Assembly: GCF_001552295.1 (NCBI RefSeq)
Contig: NZ_BCQX01000006.1
Location: forward strand, 1-35,885
Reading direction: 5' to 3'
DNA from: Globicatella sanguinis NBRC 15551
Lineage (GTDB): Bacteria; Bacillota; Bacilli; Lactobacillales; Aerococcaceae
Length of the DNA stretch: 35,885 bases
This document shows positions 1 through 7,136 of the stretch, piece by piece. The translations under genes and the position numbers were made by a program. The number at the start of each line of letters is the position of its first letter. The stretch's first letter is position 1. The notes below the pieces were generated by a model. The model did no database searches, was not told the DNA's origin, and saw nothing but the letters and a program-made list of their open reading frames with translations.

Positions 1-185
1 TTATATGGACTCTATCGACAGTGACTCCCGAAAATGATAGCAATGACTCTCACTTTGGGAATCACTGATATGATAGTCGTTCATGCAATCAATATCAAAA
101 TATTTTTTTATTTACTTGATACTGTCAGGATACCATTTAAAAAATGACGATAGTCAAAATGATAATAAATTTTGGCACAAAAAAT

Positions 186-229
186 AGAGTTAGGACTACT
201 CCAATAGGAATAGGTTCTAACTCTTTTTG
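186..229. terminator. Bidirectional rho-independent terminator
   Basis: An 11-bp stem pairs 186-196 with 214-224, with one G-T pair. A T-run follows on the plus strand (222-228) and another on the minus strand (A-run 180-184). It can end the minus-strand LysR gene and any plus-strand gene left of the window. Confidence 0.75.
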
Positions 230-274
230 TTTGTTTTATTTATTTTTGGATATAATGTGTGGCAACTTGATTGA

Positions 275-1153
275 TTAATCCTCAATACTTTTAATTAATA
301 AATCATTAAAGGCTTTTTGTGTATCAGATAATACCATTTCATTGTTAATAACTAAATTCAAGTAACCAATTGGTGGGTTCTTAATCGCAATCGCAACTAA
401 ATCATCACGATTTAGAGAGACATTTTCCATTAAAAGTGCGACTCTTTCACCAGAAGCAACAAGTGAAGTGAGAGTATTCATATCATGGCAGTAAAACACA
501 TTATCCAACGATAATTGATTTGTTGTGGCCCAATTTTGGAATAATTTTTCGTGGATAGTACCATTTGATAAAGAAACATAAGGTAAATCAACGAGTTCCA
601 TTAAGCTTATTTCACGATATCTAGCTAAAGGATGGTTTTGTGAGACGAATAACTTTAATGGACTTTTCGCAATAGGAAATGTATCAACCCATAGATTAGC
701 AAATGTTGGTTGATCGTGAGCAATAATAGCAATTGAGAATTTTTGTTTTCTTAATGAATCGAATAATGCATCAGTTGTATTCTCTTCAATCAATTTTAAG
801 TTTTGTAAATAATCGTTAGCATTCGCTAAAAGTTGAGGTAAAAATAAATTTCCAATTGATGGAACTAAACCTAGCTGAATCGTATCAATCCCCACTGCTT
901 TAATTTCTAGCTTCGTTTGGGCATATAAACCTAGCATATCGATAGTGCGTTGATATAAGGTATGTCCAGTCGGTGTTAAATGGATATTTTTAGCTGATCT
1001 TTCTCTTTGAATTAAAGTGGTCTCAAATTCATCTTCTAATCTTTTTAAAGCAATCGAAATAGAAGGTTGAGACACAAAAAAATGTTCAGCTGTTTTAGTG
1101 AAACTCAAACTTTCAGCTAAATATTTGAAATATTCTAAGTCTCGTAAGTTCAT
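275..1153 (-). CDS. LysR-family transcriptional regulator (MleR-like)
   Basis: A DNA-binding regulator of 292 aa, a normal LysR length. The N-terminus carries the winged HTH (FTKTAEHFFVSQPSISIALK, about residues 20-40). The rest is the effector-binding domain, which should sense a small molecule. The start is ATG at 1153, because GGAGG lies 5 nt upstream; a TTG at 1165 would overlap that Shine-Dalgarno. The N-terminal sequence resembles MleR-type regulators of malolactic genes in lactic acid bacteria, but no such target genes are visible, so the effector is unknown. The next gene upstream is a second regulator on the same strand, with 184 bp between them. LysR proteins often control a neighbouring divergent gene; none is seen here. 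Confidence 0.9.
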   Translation of the reverse strand: MNLRDLEYFKYLAESLSFTKTAEHFFVSQPSISIALKRLEDEFETTLIQRERSAKNIHLTPTGHTLYQRTIDMLGLYAQTKLEIKAVGIDTIQLGLVPSIGNLFLPQLLANANDYLQNLKLIEENTTDALFDSLRKQKFSIAIIAHDQPTFANLWVDTFPIAKSPLKLFVSQNHPLARYREISLMELVDLPYVSLSNGTIHEKLFQNWATTNQLSLDNVFYCHDMNTLTSLVASGERVALLMENVSLNRDDLVAIAIKNPPIGYLNLVINNEMVLSDTQKAFNDLLIKSIED

Positions 1154-1205
1154 AATAACCTCCAAAATATTCAGTGAGTATCAAATAATTTAATGTTGAA
1201 TTCAT

Positions 1206-1219
1206 TCATTATTATAGCA
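1206..1219 (-). promoter_or_regulatory. Extended -10 promoter of the LysR gene
   Basis: On the minus strand TATGCTATAAT is present, with TATAAT at 1211-1216 and a TG one base upstream. No good -35 hexamer is seen. It lies about 60 bp upstream of the LysR start codon. Confidence 0.5.
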
Positions 1220-1337
1220 TAAAAGCCTATTATAAGCACTATTTATTAATTTATCGAACACTAGAATAATGTAATAAAAATATCAAGAACTCTAATCATT
1301 TCATAGAAGCGACTAAAAGTTGTAATAAAAATAGGTA

Positions 1338-2207
1338 CTAGGCAAGGCAGAGGAAGCAAATCATTAAATCAGGTAAATATTGTAATTGCATGCCTGTTTC
1401 TTTATAAAATTTTTGCAAACGATAAGTTAAAGTATTCCGATGAATAAAGAGTTTATCAGCAGTTTGGGACAAGTTTCCTTGATTTTCAAATAATGTTTCA
1501 ATCAGAGAAGAATATTCCGTATTATTCATAATAACTTGTTTTAAAGGAGTCAATAGGGGTAAATCGCTGAGCGCTTTTTTACCAATTTGTTTTAATAAGA
1601 CGGGTGTAATTTGAGTTAATACACCTATTAATTCCGTTTGAAAACTTTGTTCAACAATAGCAAGTTCTTCCTCATAACGCATGGGTAAGTTGACTGATAA
1701 TTGATGGACTAAACCAATAATTGCTTGAGTTACCGTATCAAAATCAGCATCTAACGATTGAATAACACCAAGGAGTTGATCAATTGAGATTTCATCGTTG
1801 GGTTTGATTCTTAAAACAACACTATATCGACGCTCATTTTTAGTAAACCAATCAATAATCTGATGGCTTGATTCCTTTAGTGTATTAAACCAAAGTTCAT
1901 CGTCAAAGTTTTCTGGTAATTTTCTGAAATTGATATGCAAAATTTGAAGATTTCCTGAAACAATTGGCATATTACTTGATTTTTTTTCCAGAAAGTTTTG
2001 CCAATGAGAGTTTCGAGTAATTGGAATAATGTCACCTTGATCACTGACAATGTTAAGTAACGATATTTCTTTATGAGATAAGGAAGAAAAAGGAATCGCC
2101 ATTATTTGACTTTCAACGGTAATAATATGATGCGTCTGTCTCAAATCCTCAACATTTGTTGGATTAATCAGCGCTTCTGGAAAGAGCTGTATAATGGAAT
2201 TTATCAA
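1338..2207 (-). CDS. PucR/CdaR-type transcriptional regulator
   Basis: A regulator of about 289 aa. The C-terminus has the PucR-type helix-turn-helix: LFENQGNLSQTADKLFIHRN followed by TLTYRLQKF, as in CdaR and other activators of sugar-diacid or purine use. The N-terminal part has no clear domain. I place the start at TTG 2207, because AAGGAGAGG (2213-2221) sits 5 nt upstream. The open frame runs on to 2411, but that extension is Leu/Phe/His-rich and does not look like protein. TACACT with an upstream TGG (extended -10) lies above the Shine-Dalgarno. Ligand and targets are unknown; no metabolic gene is adjacent. Confidence 0.75.
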   Translation of the reverse strand: MINSIIQLFPEALINPTNVEDLRQTHHIITVESQIMAIPFSSLSHKEISLLNIVSDQGDIIPITRNSHWQNFLEKKSSNMPIVSGNLQILHINFRKLPENFDDELWFNTLKESSHQIIDWFTKNERRYSVVLRIKPNDEISIDQLLGVIQSLDADFDTVTQAIIGLVHQLSVNLPMRYEEELAIVEQSFQTELIGVLTQITPVLLKQIGKKALSDLPLLTPLKQVIMNNTEYSSLIETLFENQGNLSQTADKLFIHRNTLTYRLQKFYKETGMQLQYLPDLMICFLCLA

Positions 2208-2647
2208 AATATCCTCTCCTTGAAAATTAGTTATTAATAGTGTACCATAAGTGCAGCTTGAAAGTATATTTTTAGAGAAAGAATGCAACAAAAAACAAGG
2301 ATGTAATAAAAAATGTCGAATGGATCTTAGGCATATAAAATAATACAGAGTATGAAAATCCTGCTTATTAAACTCAATTTTTGTAATAGGCTTGAAGATA
2401 AGAGGAATCATGTTTGAAAAATTAAAGAGCCATCCTCATACTTGATGAGAATCACTGTATTTTACTTTTAACTATAGTGCTAGATGACTAACGAATGGTT
2501 TGTGTAAAGGCTATTTAAAAAGCAGGATGACTACCCGAAGCAAATATTATGTCAATTTTAACTATATGCCATCTTTAATTTTATGCTAAAAGAATGAGGG
2601 ATAATCTTTATTAGCCTAAATAGATAATCATAAGGAGTCGCAAAGAA
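2208..2647. other. Intergenic region between the PucR-type gene and tadA
   Basis: No convincing gene is seen in 440 bases. It must hold the divergent promoters of the regulator (minus) and tadA (plus). A small hairpin CTCAT/ATGAG is present near 2433-2447. The tadA Shine-Dalgarno AAGGAG is at 2632-2637. Confidence 0.5.
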
Positions 2648-3145
2648 ATGGAATTAACTGAAACACAACGGTTGAAACATGAAAAATTTATGCGAATAGC
2701 AATGATGGAAGCCTCATTAGCTGAAATGCAAGGAGAAGTACCCATCGGTGCCATCATAGTTGTAGATAACCAAGTCGTTGCTAAAGCACATAATTTAAGA
2801 GAAATTTCTAAACGGGCGATTGCACATGCTGAATTATTAGCCATCGACCAAGCTAATCAAATTTTAGAAAAATGGCGATTAGAAGATGCGACACTATATG
2901 TGACATTAGAACCATGTGCCATGTGTGCAGGTGCCATTATATTGTCGCGAGTTAAAACAGTGGTCTATGGAGCCCATGATCCAAAAGCAGGCAGTGTAGG
3001 AAGTGTGCTCAATTTATTAGAAGAACCTCGTTTTAATCATCAACCAGAAGTTATTTCGGGAATACTAGCAGATGAATGTGGAGCAAAACTAACTAATTTT
3101 TTCAGAAACTTACGGAAAAAGAAAAAGTTATCCACAAAGAGTTAA
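2648..3145 (+). CDS. tadA: tRNA-specific adenosine deaminase
   Basis: Deaminates the wobble adenosine 34 of tRNA-Arg(ACG) to inosine in the cytoplasm, which is needed to read CGC and CGA codons. The zinc-dependent deaminase signature is complete: HAE at residues 60-62 (zinc His and proton-shuttle Glu) and PCAMC at 89-93 (two zinc Cys). At 165 aa it is a normal length for TadA. The start is ATG at 2648, with AAGGAG 10 nt upstream. In Firmicutes tadA usually lies beside ffs and dnaX, which fits the SRP RNA downstream. The last codons overlap the first DnaA box of the cluster behind the gene. Confidence 0.96.
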   Translation: MELTETQRLKHEKFMRIAMMEASLAEMQGEVPIGAIIVVDNQVVAKAHNLREISKRAIAHAELLAIDQANQILEKWRLEDATLYVTLEPCAMCAGAIILSRVKTVVYGAHDPKAGSVGSVLNLLEEPRFNHQPEVISGILADECGAKLTNFFRNLRKKKKLSTKS

Positions 3146-3213
3146 TAGTTATCCACAAAGCTGTCAACATTTTACACATTAACTGTGGATAACTTTCTTT
3201 ATTTTGTGGATAA
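3128..3213. promoter_or_regulatory. Symmetric cluster of four DnaA boxes (also a possible terminator)
   Basis: Four perfect TTATCCACA sites are present: direct at 3128-3136 and 3149-3157, inverted at 3184-3192 and 3205-3213. Start-to-start spacing is 21 bp in both pairs, and the whole set is mirror-symmetric about 3170.5. The inner pair also gives an 11-bp stem (3147-3157 with 3184-3194) followed by a T-rich stretch, so it may terminate tadA transcription as well. The sequence equals the classical DnaA-binding consensus; binding itself is inferred. Confidence 0.7.
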
Positions 3214-3532
3214 ACTAGCAACATTTGCTAGAAACAGCAATGGTTGATGTTTATTAGCTCTTTTGGTGGAATTAGAATTTATGTATCAACAGGTGCCATC
3301 AATATGAACCAAAAACGATGAAAGCATCGTATAAAGTAAATTAATGCTTAAACAAACAACAGGATCAATAAAGGTAACCGTGTTATCAGAATTTTTTGAC
3401 GTTTGTAACATCTTTTTGACTACTTGAGATATTTTTAAAGATTACTATGGTTAGCTTTCCTCAGGAGTTTTGGATGTGTATAACATTATTGGGATACTAT
3501 CGAAAGTGTTCATTATTAAACATTGAAAAAGA
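3214..3532. other. Gene-free region upstream of ffs
   Basis: No open frame with a plausible start, no tRNA and no strong hairpin is seen in this stretch of about 320 bases. It separates the DnaA-box cluster from the SRP RNA promoter. Confidence 0.4.
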
Positions 3533-3562
3533 TTGGAATTCTCAAAATAAATATGTTATAAT
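3533..3562 (+). promoter_or_regulatory. Promoter of the SRP RNA gene
   Basis: TTGGAA (3533-3538) and TATAAT (3557-3562) are separated by 18 bp, with a TG one base upstream of the -10. It sits immediately upstream of the SRP RNA. Confidence 0.7.
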
Positions 3563-3566
3563 GAAT

Positions 3567-3646
3567 AAAGGCAATAACGGATTCACGAATCGAGTCAGGA
3601 CCGGAAGGTAGCAGCTATAAGTGATGAAGTTATGTGCCTTTTTTTA
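3567..3646 (+). ncRNA. ffs: Signal recognition particle RNA (4.5S-like, short bacterial type)
   Basis: Carries the conserved SRP apical loop: GTCAGGACCGGAAGGTAGCA at 3594-3613, close to the consensus GTCAGGYCCGGAAGGAAGCA. The ends pair (AAAGGCA 3567-3573 with TGCCTTT 3635-3641) and a T-run follows, giving a hairpin RNA of about 80 nt. This is the short form with no Alu domain. It scaffolds Ffh and FtsY for co-translational membrane targeting. The prophage begins directly downstream. Confidence 0.92.
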
Positions 3647-3717
3647 TAAGGCTACAAAGCCTATTAAATCAACATTCTTGAATAAAAAATGCGTTTTGCA
3701 AGCATTTTGCAAGCATT
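3600..3717. other. Probable left prophage attachment region (attL)
   Basis: The integrase gene ends at 3718 and host ffs ends at about 3646, so the crossover site should lie in the 3' end of ffs or the 70 bp after it. The exact core cannot be set because the right end is outside the window. The stretch 3697-3718 contains a tandem GCAAGCATTT repeat that could be the core or an arm site. Confidence 0.5.
3684..3708 (-). terminator. Rho-independent terminator of the integrase gene
   Basis: On the minus strand AAAATGC pairs with GCATTTT (3702-3708 with 3686-3692) across a 9-nt loop, and a T-run follows (A-run 3684-3689 on plus). It lies just after the integrase stop codon. Confidence 0.55.
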
Positions 3718-4830
3718 TCAAATTCGAAATTCGTTAATTGCCTCTTTCAAATCATCATTCATCTTACGTGTAAAGTGAGAATATACTCGCTCAATCATTT
3801 CAGTTCCGCTCTGACCAACGTGTTCTGCTATGAGTGTGCTGGGTACATTATTCTCAACCATTCTTGTGATAAACGTATGTCTGAATATATGAGTTGATAG
3901 AGGCTTTTCTTTCGTTCCGTATCTATTCAATCGATTATTGGCATATCCGTAATGAAGAGGACTGCCATCTCGGCTAAAGAATAACAAGTTATTATCTCGA
4001 ACTCCGTAAGCTAATAGTAATAAGTTTCTTCTGCGTATTATCTTCTTAATTAAATCAACAGTATCATCATTAATATGTATTAATCTTGTTTTGTTGCTTT
4101 TAGGCAACGTGAACTCCTTATTGACAAAATCATAAGTATATTTAATATCGATCGTTTTATTAATTAAATCGATATCAGGCAAGTGAACCGCAGCTAATTC
4201 TTCATATCGCATGCCCGTTTGCATTTGCAACCTGAAGAAGTCTGCTAATTCTTCTTCATCATCTTCAATCATGCGTTTAAATAAATTCTCGGCTTCATCT
4301 ACTTCTAAATACTTATCTTCTCTTTTGGGAGATACGTTAACCTTTTCTAGCTTTAAACTATCAATAATTATATCTTCATCTAAGAAGCCGTAATCAACAG
4401 CAAACTCAATCACATTTTTTGTAAGTTTAAATCTTGCCGATACTGTTTTAAACTTCAATCCTTCATCATACATATTTAAGAATATACGATTAATCGCCCC
4501 TGCTCGCAATTTATGGATAGGAGTATCGCCAATATACTGATTGACAATATCAAGACTATACTCGTATGTCTTAATCGTGGAAGCTTTGATTGACTTCTTC
4601 TTCAACTCAATCCATTCCTTAGCTACTTCACTAAACGTGATATCCGTATAAACTTTAGGCTTCTCGTTTAACTTATCTGCAATCTTTTGATTTAACAATT
4701 TCATAGCCTGCTTGTGTGCCTGTGTAGAATTGGAACTTAGAGTCACACTAACAACTTTAGTGTTGTTGTTAGCATCTTTGTATCGTTCGCTAAATTGATA
4801 CCTACCGTTATATCTTTCTGTTACCCACAT
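3718..4830 (-). CDS. int: Phage tyrosine-family site-specific integrase
   Basis: Catalyses recombination between phage and bacterial attachment sites by a 3'-phosphotyrosine intermediate. In the 373-residue frame the catalytic set is visible: Arg211 (TGMRYEE), His317-x-x-Arg320 (HIFRHTF), His340 (AEHVG) and Tyr353 (RVYSHF). The N-terminus has an arm-binding-like domain, followed by a SAM-like core-binding domain at about 65-165. ATG 4830 is preferred over GTG 4839, because the AAAGGGGG Shine-Dalgarno is 8 nt from the ATG and too near the GTG. It lies at the prophage edge with its 3' end facing attL. No separate excisionase is recognised. Confidence 0.95.
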   Translation of the reverse strand: MWVTERYNGRYQFSERYKDANNNTKVVSVTLSSNSTQAHKQAMKLLNQKIADKLNEKPKVYTDITFSEVAKEWIELKKKSIKASTIKTYEYSLDIVNQYIGDTPIHKLRAGAINRIFLNMYDEGLKFKTVSARFKLTKNVIEFAVDYGFLDEDIIIDSLKLEKVNVSPKREDKYLEVDEAENLFKRMIEDDEEELADFFRLQMQTGMRYEELAAVHLPDIDLINKTIDIKYTYDFVNKEFTLPKSNKTRLIHINDDTVDLIKKIIRRRNLLLLAYGVRDNNLLFFSRDGSPLHYGYANNRLNRYGTKEKPLSTHIFRHTFITRMVENNVPSTLIAEHVGQSGTEMIERVYSHFTRKMNDDLKEAINEFRI

Positions 4831-4847
4831 GTATTTCACCCCCTTTC

Positions 4848-4875
4848 AAGTAAAAGAAAAAGCCTAAATAGGCTT
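4848..4875 (-). terminator. Terminator overlapping the membrane-protein stop codon
   Basis: AAGCCTA (4860-4866) pairs with TAGGCTT (4869-4875) over a 2-nt loop. Reading on the minus strand, a T-rich run follows. The stop codon of the membrane-protein gene (4874-4876) lies in the stem. This could separate immunity-module transcription from int. Confidence 0.55.
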
Positions 4876-5509
4876 AATCTTTAAATTCAAATTCTGTCGT
4901 GTTAAACATTCCTGATGTAGCAATTTCTTCGCCATCCCGATTAAAGGCTCTAACTGTTCTGTGTTGGTCTAACTGTCCATCAGTTTCAAGAAAGATAGTA
5001 GCGTTAACTGAACGCTCTGCTGAATTTAGCACCAACGTTTTATCTTCATTATTTAAGTTGTCAAATAATTCATTGGTAGTAATATATACAGCACCTGATT
5101 TTTGCAATTCAATTTCATAAACGAACTGTGACCACTCATAACCGTCATGTCCTTGCTCGTTAAACTCAACGCTTTCTTCAAAACTATCTGCAATCTTTAA
5201 ATTCATCTCTACTAAATCATACTTAGTTTTATCTTCTGTTGTTTCTTCTGTTGTTTCTTCAGTAGTCGCTTCTGTTTCTTCAACAGTAGTCGTTTCCGAT
5301 ATTACTTCCATTGTCGTTTCATCTACCTTTGCTACCTGTTTAGGTCTTTCGTCACTCCTATTGACTAATACTCTAATAGCTAAGATTGCTAACACCACCA
5401 TAAGCAACTTCTGAGATAGACCACCTATCCTGTTTGTTCGATAAGGATTGCGATTTCTTCTCGCAAAAACAGCAATGGCAATCAACACTAATATCCATAC
5501 TAAATCCAT
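4874..5509 (-). CDS. Membrane-anchored Thr/Glu-rich protein of the lysogeny module
   Basis: Unknown function, about 211 aa. Two hydrophobic segments lie near the N-terminus (about residues 3-17 and 33-49) with an Arg/Asn-rich loop between them. Then comes a low-complexity Thr/Glu linker (about 65-97, repeated ETTEE units) and a soluble C-terminal domain of about 115 aa that I do not recognise. ATG 5509 has AGGAG 9 nt upstream; ATG 5515 is only 3 nt away. It sits between integrase and the metallopeptidase gene, in the same transcription unit as the repressor, so it should be made in the lysogen. Superinfection exclusion or lysogenic conversion is possible, by position only. Confidence 0.7.
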   Translation of the reverse strand: MDLVWILVLIAIAVFARRNRNPYRTNRIGGLSQKLLMVVLAILAIRVLVNRSDERPKQVAKVDETTMEVISETTTVEETEATTEETTEETTEDKTKYDLVEMNLKIADSFEESVEFNEQGHDGYEWSQFVYEIELQKSGAVYITTNELFDNLNNEDKTLVLNSAERSVNATIFLETDGQLDQHRTVRAFNRDGEEIATSGMFNTTEFEFKD

Positions 5510-5521
5510 TGGCATTCTCTC

Positions 5522-5929
5522 CTAAATTACATATTTCATCATATCCTGTGGGATATAATTCTTTTTAAAAACTTGATAAGCTGTTTCATCTTCATTAATT
5601 TCATCTAAATCACATAGCAAATAGATAGCAAACAAATTGGCTTCACGTTCAAACTTTCCGTGATAGTTATATGCCTTGTAATATAATTCTCCTGAATTAG
5701 CATGCTGTATCGCATGAAATAACTCATGGGCAATTACAAAAAAGCGTTCCTGACTATACTTCAATCTATCGGCAACAAATATAAACTGTCTATTATTCAC
5801 TTCAAGAAAGCACCCATTAACTTCTAACGGCAGGTAGCAAACCTCAATATTCAGTGCCTCAGCTAGATGTTCCGGATTTCTAGTCTGATGTTCTCGGAGC
5901 AAATTATTAATCACTCTTTGAACTTTCAT
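5522..5929 (-). CDS. ImmA/IrrE-family zinc metallopeptidase
   Basis: About 135 aa. Zinc-protease motif HELFH at residues 68-72, with a downstream EREAN at about 94-98 supplying the third ligand; both are typical of the M78/ImmA family. In ICEBs1 and phi105, ImmA cleaves the ImmR repressor to allow induction. The adjacent upstream gene encodes a short XRE repressor, so the same pairing is likely here. ATG 5929 has AAGGAG 10 nt upstream and starts just after the repressor stop codon (5934). The TTG at 5950 would overlap that Shine-Dalgarno. The next gene's Shine-Dalgarno overlaps this stop codon, indicating an operon. Confidence 0.88.
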   Translation of the reverse strand: MKVQRVINNLLREHQTRNPEHLAEALNIEVCYLPLEVNGCFLEVNNRQFIFVADRLKYSQERFFVIAHELFHAIQHANSGELYYKAYNYHGKFEREANLFAIYLLCDLDEINEDETAYQVFKKNYIPQDMMKYVI

Positions 5930-5933
5930 TAAA

Positions 5934-6269
5934 TTATTTCTCCTTATCAATCACTGCATTTAGAAAGGTTTCAATAATTGTTATATCACGTTCAGAAAGA
6001 TGTTCTCCCTTATATGATAGAGTTTGATTTCTAATAATATCTTTTAGATCAGTTGAGTCTGATTTATCACTTCGGTGTCCAAATAAATAATCAGTAGACA
6101 CATCAAAATATTTTGCTATTTCTACTACTTTTTCAGTTGGAACAATTCTAGCTCCACTTTCCCATTGACCTACATAAGATGGCGATACACCTAAAATATC
6201 TGCTAATTCTTTTTGCGTTAAGCGTTTCGACATTCTTAATTCAGAAATTCTTAAACCGATATTATTCAT
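5934..6269 (-). CDS. ImmR/CI-like phage repressor (XRE family)
   Basis: 111 aa. The N-terminal HTH_3 domain is clear (LTQKELADILGVSPSYVGQW, residues 18-37). The C-terminal part is only about 40 aa, with no LexA-like S24 peptidase domain, so RecA-stimulated self-cleavage is not expected. It should bind the 13-bp operators in the divergent region at 6306-6402 and keep the early genes off. It is followed by the ImmA-like peptidase gene, which fits an ImmR/ImmA switch. It starts with ATG 6269 after AAGGAAG. Confidence 0.9.
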   Translation of the reverse strand: MNNIGLRISELRMSKRLTQKELADILGVSPSYVGQWESGARIVPTEKVVEIAKYFDVSTDYLFGHRSDKSDSTDLKDIIRNQTLSYKGEHLSERDITIIETFLNAVIDKEK

Positions 6270-6305
6270 TATAACAACACTTCCTTTCTTAGATTTGTTA
6301 ACTAC

Positions 6306-6402
6306 ATTTTACCTTTACAAATAGTAATAGTAAATACATAATTACAAATAGTAAAATATTCTTACAAATAGTGTTTACTTTTACGTATAGTAATGATATA
6401 AT
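6306..6402. promoter_or_regulatory. Lysogeny switch: divergent promoters with four operators
   Basis: Four copies of a 13-bp operator of form TTACnnATAGTRW: 6315-6327, 6342-6354 and 6362-6374 (AAATA centre), and 6381-6393 (TTACGTATAGTAA). Rightward promoter: TTTACT 6374-6379, 17 bp, TATAAT 6397-6402, with an extended TG. Leftward promoter (minus): TTTACT at 6334-6329, 17 bp, TAAAAT at 6311-6306. Operator 1 fills the leftward spacer and operator 4 the rightward one, so repressor would block both. Confidence 0.8.
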
Positions 6403-6436
6403 GTGTATATAAGTTAGTTAGATAGGAGTTGATATA

Positions 6437-6646
6437 TTGAATTACCCACAAATAATCAAAGAAGAAAGACTTAAACGAAGCTTGTCACAAAGCGATTTCG
6501 CAGAAAAAATGGGGGTTAGCCCTACATTAATTTCTTTGATTGAAAGCGGAAAAAGAGGAGCGAGCGATAAATTAAAAGTGAAAATAGCAAACTACTTTAA
6601 TTTATCGGTGGAGTATATTTTTTTTAATCAAAAAGATTACAAATAG
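6437..6646 (+). CDS. Cro-like XRE-family regulator
   Basis: 69 aa and almost entirely one HTH_3 domain (LSQSDFAEKMGVSPTLISLI, about residues 17-36). It is the first gene of the rightward early operon, transcribed opposite to the repressor. This is the Cro position: it probably competes for the same operators and favours the lytic cycle. It starts with TTG at 6437; GGAG lies 8 nt upstream. Its stop codon lies inside a fifth copy of the operator, so the repressor may also bind at the end of this gene. Confidence 0.85.
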   Translation: MNYPQIIKEERLKRSLSQSDFAEKMGVSPTLISLIESGKRGASDKLKVKIANYFNLSVEYIFFNQKDYK

Positions 6647-6668
6647 TGTTACAAAATACAAATAGCAT
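6637..6668. promoter_or_regulatory. Extra operator copies at the end of the cro-like gene
   Basis: TTACAAATAGTGT at 6637-6649 is identical to operator 3 of the switch. A degenerate copy, ATACAAATAGCAT, lies at 6656-6668. They sit between the cro-like gene and the next early gene. Confidence 0.6.
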
Positions 6669-6683
6669 TAATGAGGTGGAGAT

Positions 6684-6920
6684 ATGGAAGTAGTAAAAGT
6701 ACCTGAAATGTATCAAGGTATCTTAGCAATCACTACAAGCGAGATACCTAATTACTTTGTGGGAATTGGAAAACAGCAGGCGAGTAAATACGTTAGCGAA
6801 ATGTATTTGAACCCTGATTTTAGCGACGGGGTGATTAAACCGACACAAAAGACAACATTGGTTTTACCTAATAGATTTTTGGAGTTTTTGAGATTTAAAG
6901 AAGAAAACAGATTTAAGTAA
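6684..6920 (+). CDS. Small phage early protein
   Basis: 78 aa, function not recognised. It has a mixed alpha/beta look, with basic residues near the C-terminus (FLEFLRFKEENRFK). Size and position, right after the cro-like gene, would fit an excisionase-like or regulatory DNA-binding protein, but no winged-helix motif is clear. It has a good Shine-Dalgarno (GGTGGAG). The operators just upstream suggest control by the repressor. Confidence 0.65.
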   Translation: MEVVKVPEMYQGILAITTSEIPNYFVGIGKQQASKYVSEMYLNPDFSDGVIKPTQKTTLVLPNRFLEFLRFKEENRFK

Positions 6921-6931
6921 GGGGTGATTAC

Positions 6932-7126
6932 ATGGAAGAATACGCTAAAGCAATATACACATTGATGTTTATCTGTCTAGGTTGCATGTTAGTAATGATG
7001 TTATTAACAGAGCGACCTGACTTCAGGGAAATGATTGACAGACAACATTATGATTTTGAACGGAATTATCTACAAATACAAGAAGGGAATGGTTTAATTG
7101 CAAGAATGGAAGCGGAAGGACATTAG
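6932..7126 (+). CDS. Small single-pass membrane protein
   Basis: 64 aa. One hydrophobic segment at about residues 8-25 (YTLMFICLGCMLVMMLL), followed by a charged cytoplasmic-type tail. It has a good Shine-Dalgarno (AAGGGGTG) and is 11 bp after the previous gene, so it belongs to the early operon. Function unknown. Confidence 0.6.
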   Translation: MEEYAKAIYTLMFICLGCMLVMMLLTERPDFREMIDRQHYDFERNYLQIQEGNGLIARMEAEGH

Positions 7127-7136
7127 GAAGTCGGCA

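Noticed and set aside
1-180. Possible insertion-sequence end with repeated GACTC and GATAGT motifs
   Set aside because: Short imperfect repeats only; no transposase and no clear terminal inverted repeat in the window.
2208-2411. N-terminal extension of the PucR-type regulator
   Set aside because: Composition is unlike protein, and a strong Shine-Dalgarno with TTG lies at 2207.
6301-6393. CRISPR-like array from repeated TTACAAATAGT
   Set aside because: Repeats are 13 bp with irregular short spacing between divergent promoters; they are operators.
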